Of a DNA stretch of 55,336 nucleotides, positions 44,978 to 55,336 are shown piece after piece. The position numbers were made by a program, and so were the translations under genes. Numbering within the stretch: position 1 is the stretch's first letter; each line of letters begins with the position of its first letter. A model generated the notes under the pieces. That model saw nothing but the letters and a program-made list of their open reading frames with translations, was not told where the DNA came from and made no database searches. The DNA is from Mesotaenium endlicherianum (lineage: Eukaryota; Streptophyta; Zygnematophyceae; Zygnematales; Mesotaeniaceae), in NCBI GenBank assembly GCA_009602735.1, contig WELA01001462.1:181539-236874 (forward strand), read 5' to 3'.

Positions 44978-46687
44978 ATGCACGCTACACGCTCAAATGC
45001 ACAGTAGGCTCAAGAATTTGCTTCTGGGGACGATGGCCGAGACTAGGGACGACGATTTTGCGCAATGGGCACGCACTGTAATGTTTTTCCGGATGTGACC
45101 TATCCCGCCGCTAAAAAAGAGATACAAATCGCGACGCTGATAACAGGAGAATTTGACGGTCGATGGAATTGTAGGGACGAGTGCTCACTGTAAACCAAGA
45201 GTTCAAATTTGGTGACTTTTGCATTTGAATAGGTTTTTTTCCTATTGAGTTTCAGAATAGCGCCATAACGGAGAAGCGCGATGAGCGGAATAGGACATCG
45301 TCGCGAGTGCCCACTCTAAACTGGCCCTTAGCCTAGCTAGCTGCGCCCAGCTGCGTCCAGCTGCGCCGGTTTACGCCTACTTGTTATCTCTTCTGGAGAC
45401 TCTTGGCATTTAGGCCAATTTAGGCCCATCGTGCCCTCCGTCGGTTTCTTTTGTCAAGTCTGCCAGCGTTCTGTCCGGATTTGCTATGCTGACCTTCTGC
45501 TATCATGTGGAGCAATGTGGAGCATGCATAGAGTCGCGTGCGCCCCATTATCAATCATCTGTCAAGCTCTGCGATAAGTCCTGAAAGCATTATCTGAAAT
45601 AATTTGGCCAGATGATCTGTCGCTACTGGAAAAAAATAGAATCGTCTGCATCTGCTTATATTGGAAAATTTTGCAAGTTTCTAATTCGAGCCCTACTGTC
45701 CCCGTGGGTACCCGTGGCTCGAATGCTTCATGTATTGTTCATCCCTGGTTCATCCATGCCATGGACCACCATGGACACTGGACAGGCCACTGCATTCCCG
45801 TACACCAGGTGACACGAGGTATCTGAAAATTCTTGCAAGTTTGTATTGAGGCCGCCAGGAGCCGCCCTTATGTAGATAAGATTAGTCACACACGTGTATT
45901 CACTGTATGTACTGCTCTGTCCTGCTTGGTCCTGCTCATTCCTGCTCTAGGCAGTGAGCATGCGAAGATGTGCGAAGACGTCAGCTGATGCTGGCGTTGA
46001 GAAGTAGCCGCAGTCGCACCCAGTAGCACCTGTAAAATGTGTTGGATTCCCTGTGATGGCCTGTAACATTATGTGGGTAAGTCGGAAAGCTTTGAAAGCG
46101 CTCCGTGAGGAGTTAAGCTGGGTTGAAGTACTTTAAATAAATGTATAATACGTAAATAGGCCCAAGGTCCTAGTATTTCTGACCGTGCAACCGGAAGAGA
46201 CCGGAGGCCTCGATTTATCAGCCGACAGACTCAAAATTGATGGGGACGTCTTTAAGCCAGCCTTGTTTAGCACCTAAACTAAAGCTTAACCGGGCATGCG
46301 TCCGCTCTAACAGGGATCTCCGCTGGCTGTGTAGTCGTTCCTCCCCCCGAGCGCTTTCACTTTATTTGGCACTACCCGCAAATTTGGGGGTGGCAGAGTC
46401 TGTCACTCCGCAGCTGCTCTCTCGTGTCGTGTCGCTGTGCTTGTTAGCAACCAGGTTATTGACTTACTGTGAAAGGTTAGGAGGCGTTAATGCCAGTAGA
46501 GACTGCATCTCTTGCTGGTGGCTATTAGATTGGCGAAAAGGTTGTGGCGCGGGGTTGCCCTTCTCACTCACGCTGTGTCGCGTCCAATAAATAGGACCTC
46601 TTCTGTCGTTGTCAACTTTTCGAACTGTTCCTCAACTTTCTGCCAGTTCAGAGCAACATATTTGGTTGCATACGAGATCATTTTAAG
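44978..46687. other. non-coding interval upstream of the transporter gene
   Basis: GC content rises along this stretch. CCCACTCTAAACTGGCCCTTAG near 45310 resembles 12428-12447, and AGCTGCGYCC is repeated three times near 45349-45378. A 117-codon plus ORF at 46237-46590 lacks motifs. The region should hold the promoter of the next gene, but I see no defined element. Confidence 0.45.
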
Positions 46688-47512
46688 ATGTCGCGGAGTA
46701 GTCTTGCATCAAGCTATGTCTGCGCACTGTGTATCGTGGTACACCTTGTGTCGGCAACAGCACAGGGTGAGAGCAACAGTACTAGTCATCACACCAGTAT
46801 ACTGTCTTTGTTTGGCCACCAAGATGGATCTTCGAATCAACGACTACATCTATTCTACGAGTACAGCGCTGAGGCTGCGAAGAGTGGTGTTCCACAGAAA
46901 TGGCCTGTAAGGAAGTCTATCCTTTAAAAGAAACTAGTCTTACTCAAGGCTTGTGTTCTATGAAGAGCAAATAAGGACGGCAGTGAGGGTGGACACGGCG
47001 TTTTCCGCAAGGGAGAAGAAGTTCTAGCAACGCTTGTACCAATGGAAATGATCATGCATGTCTGGCAATCTGTTACATGCTGGCTGTTCAGTGTCCTAGT
47101 CAACCTTGTCGCACCTGCAGCTCTGATGATCTGGCGCCACGCACTCGGTTGCAATGACATCAGTGGAGCAACAGATGAACCCTGTGCTGCAGCTTGCAGC
47201 ACAAGTAGAGCAAGCAAGCCAGCAATTTGGCAGCTACCATTTCTCAGTAACAAGCCGCATGTATGCGACATCTGTCTTGCAGCTGGAGCCGTTCGTTTTG
47301 TTCCCATAAAATTTGATTCTTATTCTGCCAAGTGGCCTTGTACGGAGCAGCAGCAGCAGAACAGCATCTCCCCTGTGAGCGTGTGCGGTGTTGTGGTGGC
47401 GGGACTGATGGCATACACGAGTCGCTTCACCTTGCCTGCTACACATCGCAGCCCGCCACGCGCGAGAATCTATCCGTAATGTTTTGCATTTCGTCGTCTG
47501 CCACCAAGGGAG

Positions 47513-47561
<49 letters not shown>

Positions 47562-50281
47562 GAGGAGGAGGTTGAAATTCCTGGGTTGTGAGGGTCACTA
47601 TTGCAGGCTGTGTGCTGCACTAAGGCTGTAAGCTCTGTGGCCTGGCCTGTCTTTGTGGCTGCGCGTGCTGCTGCCATGTGGCGGCCAGCCCCTGAACGTG
47701 AGGTTTCGGACGGTGGTGGCGAGCGTGCTGGGCGTGCTGGGCTCCGCCATGGCCAGCGCGGGGGGCGTGGGCGGCGGCGGCCTTTTTGTGCCGCTCTTCA
47801 ACCTGCTGCTCCAGTTTGACGCCAAGACCTCCGCCGCCCTCTCCAAGTGTAAGCACACCTGCTTGCCCCCCCNCCTTTCGGGCAGGAGACAGGAGACGGG
47901 GGACAGGAGACAAGAGTCTGGCAACAGGAGACGGGAGGCGGGCGACAGGCGACAGGACACGGTACCCCCCCCCGGGGCCCCTCATCCGCCTCAAGCCCCC
48001 AGCTTGTGGAGTAGGAGGTAGAGCAGAGTGGACTAGATTGCTGCTGGTGCTGGTGGGGCGCTGCGAGGGCGCGCATGCACTCGTGGCTGATGGCAGCCAG
48101 CTGGCGCTGCTGGTAGGAGGCAAGCAGGCAGGCAGAGCCTCCGATCGGCAGCCAGCAGTTTTAATGGCCGTGGCCTTGCATGCGTGCTGCTGCTGCTGCT
48201 GTTGGCTGCATTGGAGGACAGTCAGACAGGCAGACCCAGACAGGTGGCGGGATCGGGGGCAAGTCTCACCTTGCGGGCGGGCATGCGCGCCTGTGTGTGT
48301 GGGGGGGGGGGGAGCAGCCATGGTGTTTGGCGGCGCGGTGACGGCGTTCATGTACAACGTGCGCGCCCGCCACCCCGCGGAGGACCGGCCGCTGATCGAC
48401 TACGACATTGCGCTGCTGCTGGAGCCCGCGCTGCTGGTGGGCATCAGCACGGGCGTGCTGTGCAACGTCATGTTCCCCTCCTGGATCATCATCCTGCTGC
48501 TCACCTCCGTGCTCTCCTGTAAGAGCCTCCCCCCCCCCCCTTTCCCCTCAACCAGCAGCTGCTGGTGGCCAATAGGTGGACGCCTGCTCCTCCGCACCTT
48601 ATCCTCAGCTGTTGCCCCGCTCTTCGCATCAGGCTGCTGATCTGTCTGTCCCTGCATGTGCCCACAAGTGCGTGCGGGTGTCCCACACTCCCTCCAAGTG
48701 CCCTCCCCTGTGTGTGTTGCCCCGTCCGTGCCTGTGGCGGAGCCTGCTTCTCTTGCCTGGGCTGCACGCTTTCAAGGAGGAGCGTGCAGCAAGCAGGGCC
48801 AGGGGAGTGGGCCAGTGGCCTGCCTCGGCAGTCTCTCGCACTCCCTCTCCCTCCCTCTGCCTGTGTGTGCCACCTGGCACAGCCGTGACGCCCTTCCGCC
48901 TCCCACTGGGGTGTGTGGGGGGTAGGGGGGAGGGCAGACATAACGGCGCGGAGCTACAAGAGCGGCTTTGCGCTCTACCGGCGCGAGAATGTCATTGCCG
49001 AGGTACTGAGAGACAGGGGAGGAGGGGCGCCCCCCCCGCCCTGCGCAGGGCTGTTGCTCTCAGTGCCCCCCACTCTCGCTCTCGCTTGTCGCCCGCTCTC
49101 TGGGCAGCCTTGCTGCTTCCCCTCACCACGTGGTGCATGCTTGGGTGGCCAGGTGCAACCTTGGGGAGGGTGCATGGTTGCAACCATCCAGGCAGGACCC
49201 GATGACTCGTTTGAACACTTTGGGGAAAGTTTTAGCCGCAAATGTGTGGCCATGGCGTCCGCCAGAAGGGGCTGCGCCCCCCTCCAGGCACTACACCCAG
49301 CTCATGCCTGCTGCGCCTCTCCACAAGATGCTGAGGCAGCGAGCGTGTGGGGGCTGGCGAGCAAAATTACAAGCAAGACCAGGTGGATGCGCGTAACTCA
49401 CCACCGCATGTGTGCATGTATGCATGCATGCGGACGTGGTGGCAGCGGTGCATGCACCGCACCCGGGCAGGTGGCACAGCAAGGGGTGGGGTCAGGTCTA
49501 GGTTTTGGGGATGGCGCATGGCGGAGGGTGGAGGAGGAGCTGGCGTGAGCGCACCACCGCCACCGCCCTGCGCCATTCCACTCTGAAGAACAAAGAGAGC
49601 ACGGTGGGTGACACGTGTGGGCGTGGGTGGGCGCGTGGGCAGGCGCGGGAGCAGGCCGAGGCTGCAGCTGCAGGAGCAGCAGCAGCAGGAGGAGGAGGAG
49701 GAGAAGGTAAAGCCAAGCCCTCAACGGCCTCGTGCAAGGCCACCTCAGGTACCCCCCCCAGGGACGCAGAAGGGCATGCCCTGCGCTATCCGCTGCCCAC
49801 CCCACCTGCTGCTTGTGAGTGGGGGCAATGAGAAGGGCCCGCAATGGGATGTCAGTCGGGTCGGGTGTTCTCCTTGCTCTATTGTGTCCATGCCGATCCT
49901 CGGGGGCGTGGCCCTTGCCTGGCTGCCATTGCCAGGGCACCTGAACTCTGTGCTGTTGCAAGACCTGAAGCGAGTGGTCGCCAGCTGGAGGGGAAAGGGC
50001 CAGGGGGTGGGGGTGGGGGCCTCCTTTTTAAATCGCTGCCGTGCACCGCTTGGTGGCCGGGGATGGGTGCAGCCGGAGGGGGAGGAGGGGCGGAGGAGGA
50101 GGCGGTGACGGTGGTGATGCCGCTGATGCACTCCAAGGAGACGTGCCTCCCGCTGCCCTTTGTCACCGATGCCACCCCCACCCCCACCGCCAGCGCCAGC
50201 GCCAAGGCCGACGCCCTGCCGGACCTGGAGAGGCCCCTCTTAGCTGCAGACGTACCCTCACTCACTCCTCCCCAGTGCCTC

Positions 50282-50322
<41 letters not shown>

Positions 50323-52319
50323 AGTCTGCCCCAGCTGTCGGGCGTCTTGAACTGCCTCCATGATAGCTTGATAAAACCGTCGGGGGTGCTCAGATTGGGC
50401 CGTATAATCAGCCAAAGGGCGCTTTGCTTGCAGCAGCAGCGACGGCTGTTCCTGCTGCTCCTGGGACGGGTCCTCTCCCGGCAGCTGAGCAAGGTGGGAT
50501 GAGGGTTGCACATGCGCACGCAGGAGAGGGCGGGCGGAGAGCCGGGGCTGCCGTGGAAGAAGCTGCTCATGCTGCTGCTTGTCTGGTTCAGCATCTTCCT
50601 CATCCAGCTGCTCAAGGTATCCCCCCCCCCCGCGTTCCTTCCTTTGGCAGTACAACAAAGGCAGCTTGGCATTCATGCATGCACGTGTGTGTCACACGGC
50701 TGAGACCGGCAGCCATGAGGCGCGACTGATGGTGGGTGAGATGGTTGCACTCCTGGAACGGGCGTGAGCAGCAACAGGGGCAGCAGGAGGGGGCCCTGGT
50801 GGAGGTGCAGCCATGCGGCGCCCTGTACTGGCTGCTCACTCTCCTGCAGGTTCCTTCTTCTCCTCCTCTTCCTCCAACTCTCCCCGCTCCCCCCCCTCCC
50901 CTTTCCTCCTATGACTCCTGTCATGCGTGAGGTCATGCATGCTCCTCATGCCTGCCTGCCTGGCTGTCCCCCTTTTGGAAGATTATTTGGGGGAGGCGAG
51001 CGCCCCTCCTCTTCCTCTCCTCCTCCTCCTTGTGAAAGTAGGGGGTCGGTGTTGCCCTTTGGGCACATTTTGTATTGCTGAGCCGTGTGTGTCTTGTGCT
51101 GACACGGGCGGGGGGGGCGCGCGTGCTGCTGCTGCTACAGCTGCCCCTGGGGCTGGTCCTCACGGGCGTCGCCATCCGCCACCTGAAGAGGGAGCAGGCG
51201 GCCAGGCGCGCCTCCTCCTCGTCCTCCCTGGGGGCGAACGTGTGCGACTGCCTGCTGAGCCCGCGGCAGCTGGTGCTGTACCCGCTGATGTCGTACATCG
51301 CGGGCTGTATGGGCGGCCTGCTGGGCATCGGCGGCGGCATGATCATCTGCCCGCTGCTGCTGGAGCTGGGCATTCTGCCGGAGGTGACGGCGGCCACGGG
51401 GGCGTTCATGGTGCTCTTCTCCTCCTCCATGTCCGTGGCCGAGTTCTACCTGCTGGGCCGCATCCCCCTGGAGTATGGTGAGCAGCCCCCCCCCCCCGGC
51501 CCCACCTCCTGCCCTCCTTGCGCTATTCCCCTTGTCTTGGCGTGTTAGCATCAATCTTGGTGACGTCTTTGTGGGTTCTTTGTGTCAGGCAGATAGGTCA
51601 TGGGAGTACGTGCAGAGCTGTTGCTGCAAGGAGGAGTTTTTGTGCACTATGCTGCTGGGAGTAACAGCATGTTGTTGCTGCAGCCTGCCAGGTGGTGCTC
51701 TGCTCAGATCCGGGGAGGGTGTCTCTTGATGTCTGCCTGACTGACTCCAGGCTGGGGCGTGGGGGGTGTCGGCACGGGCGTGGGCGTGGGTGTGGGCAGC
51801 CGTGTACTTTGCCATTCTGTGCTGCATGTCGTCGTTTGTGGGGCTCAACGTGCTGCAGCGCGCCGTGAAGAAGTACAACCGCTCCTCCATCATCATCTTC
51901 ACGGTGGCCGGCGTCATCAGCATCAGCGTCGTCTGCATGGGTGAGACTCGCTCTCGTCCGCTCCTTCCCTTCCCACGCGGTGCGGCCGCCGGCTAGTCAG
52001 CGCTGCAGGCTGCAGCTTTGGCGGAAATGCCGCTGCTTCTCCCGGCACGCTCTTTCAAGAGCTCTGCTTGTGTGTCTATGTTCGGGGGAGTGGGGCTCCA
52101 GGGCTTGCTATCGTACCACCACTCGCCTTCCTCTGCCTTTTCTTCTTGTGGTTTGTTCAGAGCTGTTCATTGCTCGCCCCTTTTTGGCTCACTCTGGTGC
52201 TTGCGTGTGTGTGTGTGTGTGTGTGCGTGTGCGTGTGTGCAGCGCTGTTTGGCTCTGTGGATGTGTACGAGCGGTACAAAGCCGGGGACTCTCTCGGCTT
52301 TCACAAGCTTTGCGACTGA
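46688..52319 (+). CDS. TauE/SafE-family membrane transporter, 12 exons
   Basis: This is a putative anion/sulfite or organosulfonate exporter-like protein of 549 residues. Exons: 46688-46906, 47689-47848, 48318-48518, 48938-49002, 49655-49706, 50073-50251, 50434-50493, 50524-50616, 50784-50849, 51141-51477, 51800-51940, 52243-52319; every junction is GT-AG and in phase. Residues 1-26 look like a signal peptide (CALCIVVHLVSATAQ). The two family half-repeats are AGGVGGGGLFVPLFNLLLQF (about 97-116) and GCMGGLLGIGGGMIICPLLL (about 420-439), each with hydrophobic helices. A variable Gly/Glu-rich loop (about 216-290) separates the halves; exons 5 and 6 there are the least certain. Order and motifs match plant-type TauE/SafE proteins; the substrate is not readable from sequence. 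Confidence 0.85.
47515..47556 (+). repeat. (AGC)14 microsatellite in intron 1
   Basis: Fourteen perfect AGC units are followed by GGA/AGG repeats, inside the first intron of the transporter gene in the model above. Confidence 0.9.
47874..47970 (+). repeat. purine-rich GACAGGAGAC-type repeat in intron 2
   Basis: Short units such as GACAGGAGAC recur irregularly between two C runs. A single N at 47873 lies in a C run and marks a sequencing or assembly uncertainty. Confidence 0.6.
50283..50322 (+). repeat. CCTG tetranucleotide microsatellite in intron 6
   Basis: About ten tandem CCTG units lie between exons 6 and 7 of the transporter gene. Another intron ends in a long GT run (about 52205-52238) just before the exon 12 acceptor. 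Confidence 0.85.
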
Positions 52320-53582
52320 GTCTCACTGTGTGCTACATGGCATCTTGACAGCCACTTGTTCAGAAAGTGAAAGTAGGTGGCTGACTTGGTCAAGCAAAAA
52401 CCTGATGTATACAAGCGACAATGTTAGATAAGAGCATCTCATGATTCATAAGCTGTGCAAAGTACAAAAGAAAACAGGTCTCAAGTTTTGATTTGCCGCA
52501 GGCTTTGCCATTGCGGGTATATTGATTGCCACGACCCAACAAAGGTTGCCGTGGCTACTATGTGATTATAGAGCACATTACCACATACAATTTATATAGA
52601 CTACTGTACGACTTAGCTTGTAGCATAGAATAAGTCGCTAGGCGTACTTGTCAGTATAGTAAGAACCATTTTTTGCCCCTAAGAGGCAAATTTGCATTGA
52701 GTTTACCTCTTGTTGAGTTTGATTGTGCTGCTGTGCACAGCGCACGTCTTCATGAGGAATTTGACATACCTGTCCTTTGTTTCCTCAGTGTGTCTGCTCC
52801 TGTGCATTCACGATGCCAGGTGTCTACTGTTGGCACAAGAAAGGAAACAGACACTAAAAAGGCACACACTGTACAAATACGAGCGTGGCAATGCAAGCCT
52901 TTCATCCAAAGTGTGGTGCATAACAAGGCAAGCGACAGTATCATATGTGTTGCCTCGCCAACCTTGAATTGCAACTTTCACCTTCTCGACAAGAGAACAA
53001 AAAGGATACGTATGGATTGCATTAGGTTGAAGGAGAGTCAGTGCCGCTGACAACCAAGCTCTGCAATTTCTATCAGTATTCATTGCATTGCAGCTTCACT
53101 GTAGTGAAACATCTACCTCAAAACAAAAGAGCAACCACATGTCTTCCACATAGGAAAATCTTTGCACTATCTACTTTGATATTAACACATTGTAATGGCA
53201 AGAGGATACGAACACTGGGGTGATGATAAGAGTTGCGCGTGTATGTGCAGAGATAGTTGACAGTGCAGCAGCTGAAGCTTGTGTGCATGTTGATGCAGCC
53301 GGATTGCTCTCCTGCAGACGGGGTGCTGAACTGGAACTTAGTCCTGAACGGGCATATCAGTGCGTGTGCGGGAACTTGGCAGTGGGACAGTCTTTTTGCC
53401 CTTCTTGATTGCACTAGTCTTCACACAGTTTGCGCTGGGACCTTGTAGAGGCCAAAACAAAGTCATCAACAATGGCCCAACAAAGCATGAGGGCAAATTT
53501 CCCTGCCTGGATAGACAGGCAGGCCCGCAACTTCATAAGTTACACAAGTAAGCCAGGTGTGGGTCAAGGAGGGCCAGCTAGA
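52320..53582. other. interval between two convergent genes
   Basis: It should contain the 3' ends of both genes. Short ORFs (for example 52673-53050 and 52710-52967) have no recognisable motif. I see no RNA gene or mobile element. Confidence 0.45.
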
Positions 53583-55187
53583 CTAAGGGCGCTGCACTGC
53601 ATTATCGGGCTGAGCCCTGGCCCTCACCCTCTTCACGGCTTCTACGGCAGCCTGGTTTGCGCTCAGATGTCCTTCGCGCAGCAGGGCCTCAAACTCTATC
53701 TTGATTTGAGCAGCTATATCTGCTCTTCCATCTGGCTTCCTCTCAAGGGGAGTCTCGACTCCAGCAATGCCAGGGTCGGCGGGGCCCGGTGGCAGCCTTG
53801 TATCGGCCACCGCTGAGAACATAGAGCCTCCTGTGGCTCCTCCCGAGCCCAAGGGGGCGGGACCTGCGGCAGCTCCCCTGGGGCGTGGCGCGTCCTCCTC
53901 AGCCACAGAGAACAAGTCAATGCAGGCCAGCTGCAGGGCGCATGACGGGCCTCCTGGCACTGCCAGGAATCGGAACCTGCCCCGCCCAGCGCCAGCCCGG
54001 AAGCCAGGTGTCGCAGAGTGAGTGCCGAGGCGCGTGCGCGCTGACAGGCTCGTGCGCGTGCCACAGGGGCTCCTTGCGTGGCCCGGCAGGAGAAAGCAGC
54101 AAGGCTGCCAGCGTGTGCCCAAGCGGGATGCAGAGACCCTACCTGCCCGCCCGCCCTGCGGAGCGGATGTGGCGGCTCTGTACCGCAGTCTGGCAGGGGC
54201 TCCATGGCCCGCCCAGTGTCCTTTTGAAAGGGTACCGTGCTATGCGACGACGGACTTCTTCATGATCAGAAAGGAGGAACAATCTTTCTCTTCTTGGCTT
54301 CCCTCCCCGCCGGGGTCCACGATTTGCTCACTGCTGCTACTTTGCTCCACTCTTCTCTACCACTTCAAGCGAGGGTGGGGGGGACCCTAACCCCTTTGCC
54401 GCCCGCTGAGCCTCGATGCGAAACAGTCAGAGCCCTGACAGTTATCCAGCTTGCTCCCTCACCATATGGACCTGGCAAAGGTCCGGGGAGGTGGGGGGCT
54501 TTTGATTTACACGTCTGTAGAATGTCTGCAAGATGGACAGAGAATAAAAGACCACGTCGCTTGTCCCATCCTCTTCAGTCAAGCAAGCCCCAGGGGTGTG
54601 GCAATCGCAGCGAGGATAGTCCCTTGGCCCATTAGTGTGCGCGGGTGATGATGCCCTCGACGACGCCACACGCGCAAGCGCGCACACACACATACACGCA
54701 CTCGCATGCTAATGCACGCTCGCGTGCACACACACACAGACACCAGCAGAGCGCAGGCAGCATCTCCTCTCTCCTCTCTCAGGGCTGGAGCTCACCTCCA
54801 GCAGCGGCACGGACGCCTCGCTTGCGGAGCAACGACAAACACTCTGCAGGCGTGACGCTCCCGGAACACCACATCCTGCCGCTCGTCCAGGGCTTGCCAG
54901 GTGGCACCATCTAGCGAGCCCTCTAGCAGCCAGCTGCAGGGATCGCGCTCGGGGCAGTCGTCGGCCGCTGTGATGGCATACGCAGCCAAAGTGGCAGTGG
55001 GGACCGCATCCACGCCAGTCTGTGGCGGAGGAGGAAGGCGGTACGAGATCCACGCCGACTTCCGGGTGCTGTCGGGATTGAGCCACTTGGTGCCCACGAG
55101 ACCGTCAAACGCGGCTGAGGCCTGCGAGAAAGCACACAAGACGGCGGCAAAGAGGACTTGAAATTTGGCTCTAGAATCTAGGCACAT
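53583..55187 (-). CDS. F5/8-type-C-like (galactose-binding-like) domain protein, probably 5'-partial
   Basis: Two exons: 55187 (or 55121) to 54796, and 53976 to 53583, with a GT-AG intron joining W-AG|G to FRFLAVPGG in frame. The joined domain has AFDGLVGTKWLN, AYAITAADDCPERDPCSWLL, EGSLDGATWQALDE and CALQLACIDLF, the pattern of discoidin-like domains. A Pro/Gly/Ala linker and a helical end (QIKIEFEALLREGHLSANQA) follow. The ATG at 55187 gives a signal-peptide-like start, but TTTCTCGCAG|GCC at 55122/55121 is a good acceptor inside the expected domain, so upstream exons may lie beyond the window. Binding partner unknown. Confidence 0.6.
54640..54750. repeat. CA/GT-rich simple repeat in the intron of the discoidin-like gene
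   Basis: Alternating CACACA and GCGCAC runs lie within the intron. On the plus strand they appear as CGCACACACACATACACGCA and similar stretches. Confidence 0.7.
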
Positions 55188-55336
55188 GCACAGCTCTGCC
55201 AGCGTGTCCTGGAACGGCCATGGCTGGCGCTGAAGCCGCGCCTCGTGGCACTGGCAGAAGGGCCCAAGCAAGAGGCTAAGCACCAGCATGGGCATGCCCC
55301 AGAACTCCCTTCTTGCCTACCCCGTCACCCCCCCCC

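Noticed and set aside
47042..47479. A 145-codon plus-strand ORF between exon 1 and exon 2 of the transporter gene
   Set aside because: Exons 1 and 2 join in phase without it, it has no TauE-like motif, and neither end has a matching splice site that keeps the frame.
50262..50676. Long minus-strand ORFs opposite the transporter exons
   Set aside because: High GC and simple repeats leave few stops in all frames; the plus-strand exons have family motifs and consistent splice phases.
53041..53583. A small gene in the spacer between the two host genes
   Set aside because: ORFs of 60-130 codons occur in all frames here with no motif, start context or splice support.

Overview
The window looks like nuclear DNA of a photosynthetic eukaryote, most likely a green alga; I cannot name the species. 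The reasons are a multi-exon gene for a plant-type TauE/SafE-like membrane protein, Ty3/gypsy elements with chromodomains and primer sites complementary to initiator tRNA-Met, and a PAT/Kangaroo-like DIRS element. No rRNA gene, CRISPR array or prokaryotic operon is visible.

The window has two parts. Positions 1 to about 46,000 are a moderately AT-rich graveyard of retrotransposons, often nested. The last 9 kb are GC-rich, with spliced host genes and simple repeats.

Retrotransposon part, left to right: (1) the 5' half of a minus-strand family A Ty3 element (LTR, primer site, gag, protease), inserted in the 5' LTR of the next element; (2) a plus-strand family B Ty3 element (2187-11647), decayed and carrying an internal tandem duplication; (3) the 3' part of a minus-strand element of a third family (about 13948-16000); (4) a structurally complete but mutated minus-strand family B element (16712-25636), flanked by a 5-bp duplication and splitting a small host ORF; (5) a decayed F-box/LRR-like gene; (6) a family A solo LTR; (7) a family B pol fragment abutting the 3' LTR of another family A element; (8) a minus-strand chimera with family B 5' LTR, gag and pol but a foreign chromodomain and 3' LTR; (9) a hairpin-rich spacer; (10) a PAT-like DIRS retrotransposon (39705-44977) with split direct repeats and a tyrosine recombinase.

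Two things stand out. Family B elements carry a third ORF between the integrase/chromodomain and the 3' LTR, a coiled-coil protein of about 550 residues that I cannot assign to a known family. Both Ty3 families also have a textbook -1 frameshift signal at the gag-pol boundary: a slippery heptamer, a 7-10 nt spacer, and a perfect hairpin that contains or adjoins the gag stop.

Host part: a 12-exon TauE/SafE-like transporter gene (46688-52319, plus strand) whose modelled junctions all keep frame, including a 30-nt intron, and a convergent minus-strand gene with an F5/8-type-C-like domain that probably continues past the right edge. All ORF joins, splice sites and repeat borders were read by eye.
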